Source: Talinum fruticosum
Lineage: Eukaryota; Streptophyta; Magnoliopsida; Caryophyllales; Talinaceae
Assembly (NCBI GenBank): GCA_021018815.1
Contig: JAITYX010000045.1
Coordinates: 124,001-188,000, forward strand
Direction of reading: 5' to 3'
DNA: 64,000 bases
Part shown: positions 63,686 to 64,000 of the stretch, piece after piece
Position numbering within the stretch: position 1 is the first letter of the stretch
How the letters are laid out: every line of letters starts with the position of its first letter
The notes under the pieces: model-generated
Database searches by the model: none
What the model was told of the DNA's origin: nothing
Seen by the model: the letters and a program-made list of their open reading frames with translations, nothing else
Position numbers and translations under genes: made by a program

Positions 63686-64000
63686 GCATAAATTATTATA
63701 TGCTTATATTGTTCAAACATGTTTTATTGAGTTAAGTCCGAATAATTGGTAGTTCAATTGAGAATTCATAAACAGAGCTCTAATTGTTAGTAACTCGAGT
63801 TGATTCTAAGCGAGTTAGATAGGATAATCGAGTCGAGAATCGGTTAAGAGAAAATGGACAACAAAACTTCGAGGTCATCTCTAATAAATAGAGAATCTTA
63901 GAAAATTTTTCAAAATTTTTCAAAATTTCTCTCTCTCTTTCCCACACGATCATACTAGAAAATTACCTGTTGGGATGTAGTTTCAAGAAAGACGTTAGAA
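63686..64000 (+). other. C2 post-pol spacer
   Basis: Non-coding. From about 63800 it resembles 48180-48300 (GAGAAAAT...ACTTCGA..TCATCTCTA, then an AAATTTTTC-type run and CTCTCTCTTTC). In C3 this sequence leads to the 3' ORF, so such an ORF is expected just outside the window. Confidence 0.6.

Larger units (their letters stand above)
44241..64000 (+). mobile_element. C2: Ty1/copia element, host of C3, S6, S7 and N7
   Basis: Copia gag, protease, integrase, RT and RNase H in the expected copia order, split by four insertions (S6 45048-46323, C3 47274-52184, S7 54856-56135, N7 56190-63423). The 5' LTR and gag N-terminus are missing. The spacer after RNase H (63690-64000) resembles the sequence that precedes the 3' ORF in C3 (48160-48300). 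Gag of the UBN2 type with a coiled coil and a downstream extra ORF point to the SIRE/Maximus lineage (inference). The coding region is badly degraded. Confidence 0.88.

Noticed and set aside
1..64000. Bacterial or organellar features, CRISPR arrays, rRNA, intact host genes
   Set aside because: None supported. No regularly spaced repeats, no rRNA or organelle sequence, and all long frames are accounted for by retroelements.

Overview
Plant nuclear DNA. I found no cellular gene, RNA gene, CRISPR array or organellar segment: essentially the whole window is LTR retrotransposons nested inside one another. The angiosperm assignment rests on Ty3/gypsy and Ty1/copia elements with plant-type primer binding sites (TGGTATCAGAGC, initiator-tRNA-Met type) and on a 3' ORF resembling a plant-only transposon protein. 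The species cannot be named from this. Element labels below (G, N, C, S) are mine.

Layout. G = Ty3/gypsy: G1 (1410-7882, minus, duplication CTCCA), G2 (9287-13461, minus, partial), G3 (14571-16386, minus, partial), G4 (18400-24955, plus, duplication GAGAG). N = non-autonomous LTR elements with gypsy-like gag and decayed pol remnants: N1 (1-1409 plus 7883-8004, minus), N2 (13462-14570, minus, truncated), N3 (16387-30387, minus), N4 (30388-31021, minus, fragment), N5 (31046-35811, minus, complete, duplication AAGTG, almost identical LTRs), N6 (38728-43687, plus, GATAA/GCTAA), N7 (56190-63423, plus, CCTTC). C = Ty1/copia: C1 (31022-38469, 3' end only), C2 (about 44241-64000, the host of everything in the right third), C3 (47274-52184, inserted in the C2 protease, TAGTC). 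S = solo LTRs of the N family: nine copies, eight of them with perfect or near-perfect 5-bp duplications.

Nesting history. C2 was hit at its gag (S6), protease (C3) and RNase H (S7, then N7 44 bp further on). Each N7 LTR was later hit by its own solo LTR (S8, S9). N5 landed in the 3' ORF of C1. G1 landed in the gag of N1, and G4 in the 3' region of N3. Several junctions have no matching duplication (8005-9286, 13461, 16387/30387), which points to recombination between elements followed by deletion.

How the parts relate. N elements share LTR ends (TGATG...CATCA), primer binding site, gag fold and a coding polypurine-tract junction with the gypsy elements. Their open reading frames align by eye with different, catalytically dead pieces of gypsy pol: RT in N1, protease linker in N3 and N7, RNase H plus integrase zinc domain in N5 and N6. 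They look like parasites of a related gypsy replication machinery. Three features stand out: the LTR itself encodes the C-terminal tail of the polyprotein, often ending Pro-Gly-Gly-stop; the LTR leader carries hairpins whose arms covary between subfamilies; and the copia family carries an extra ORF between pol and the 3' LTR, with its own TATA-like box.
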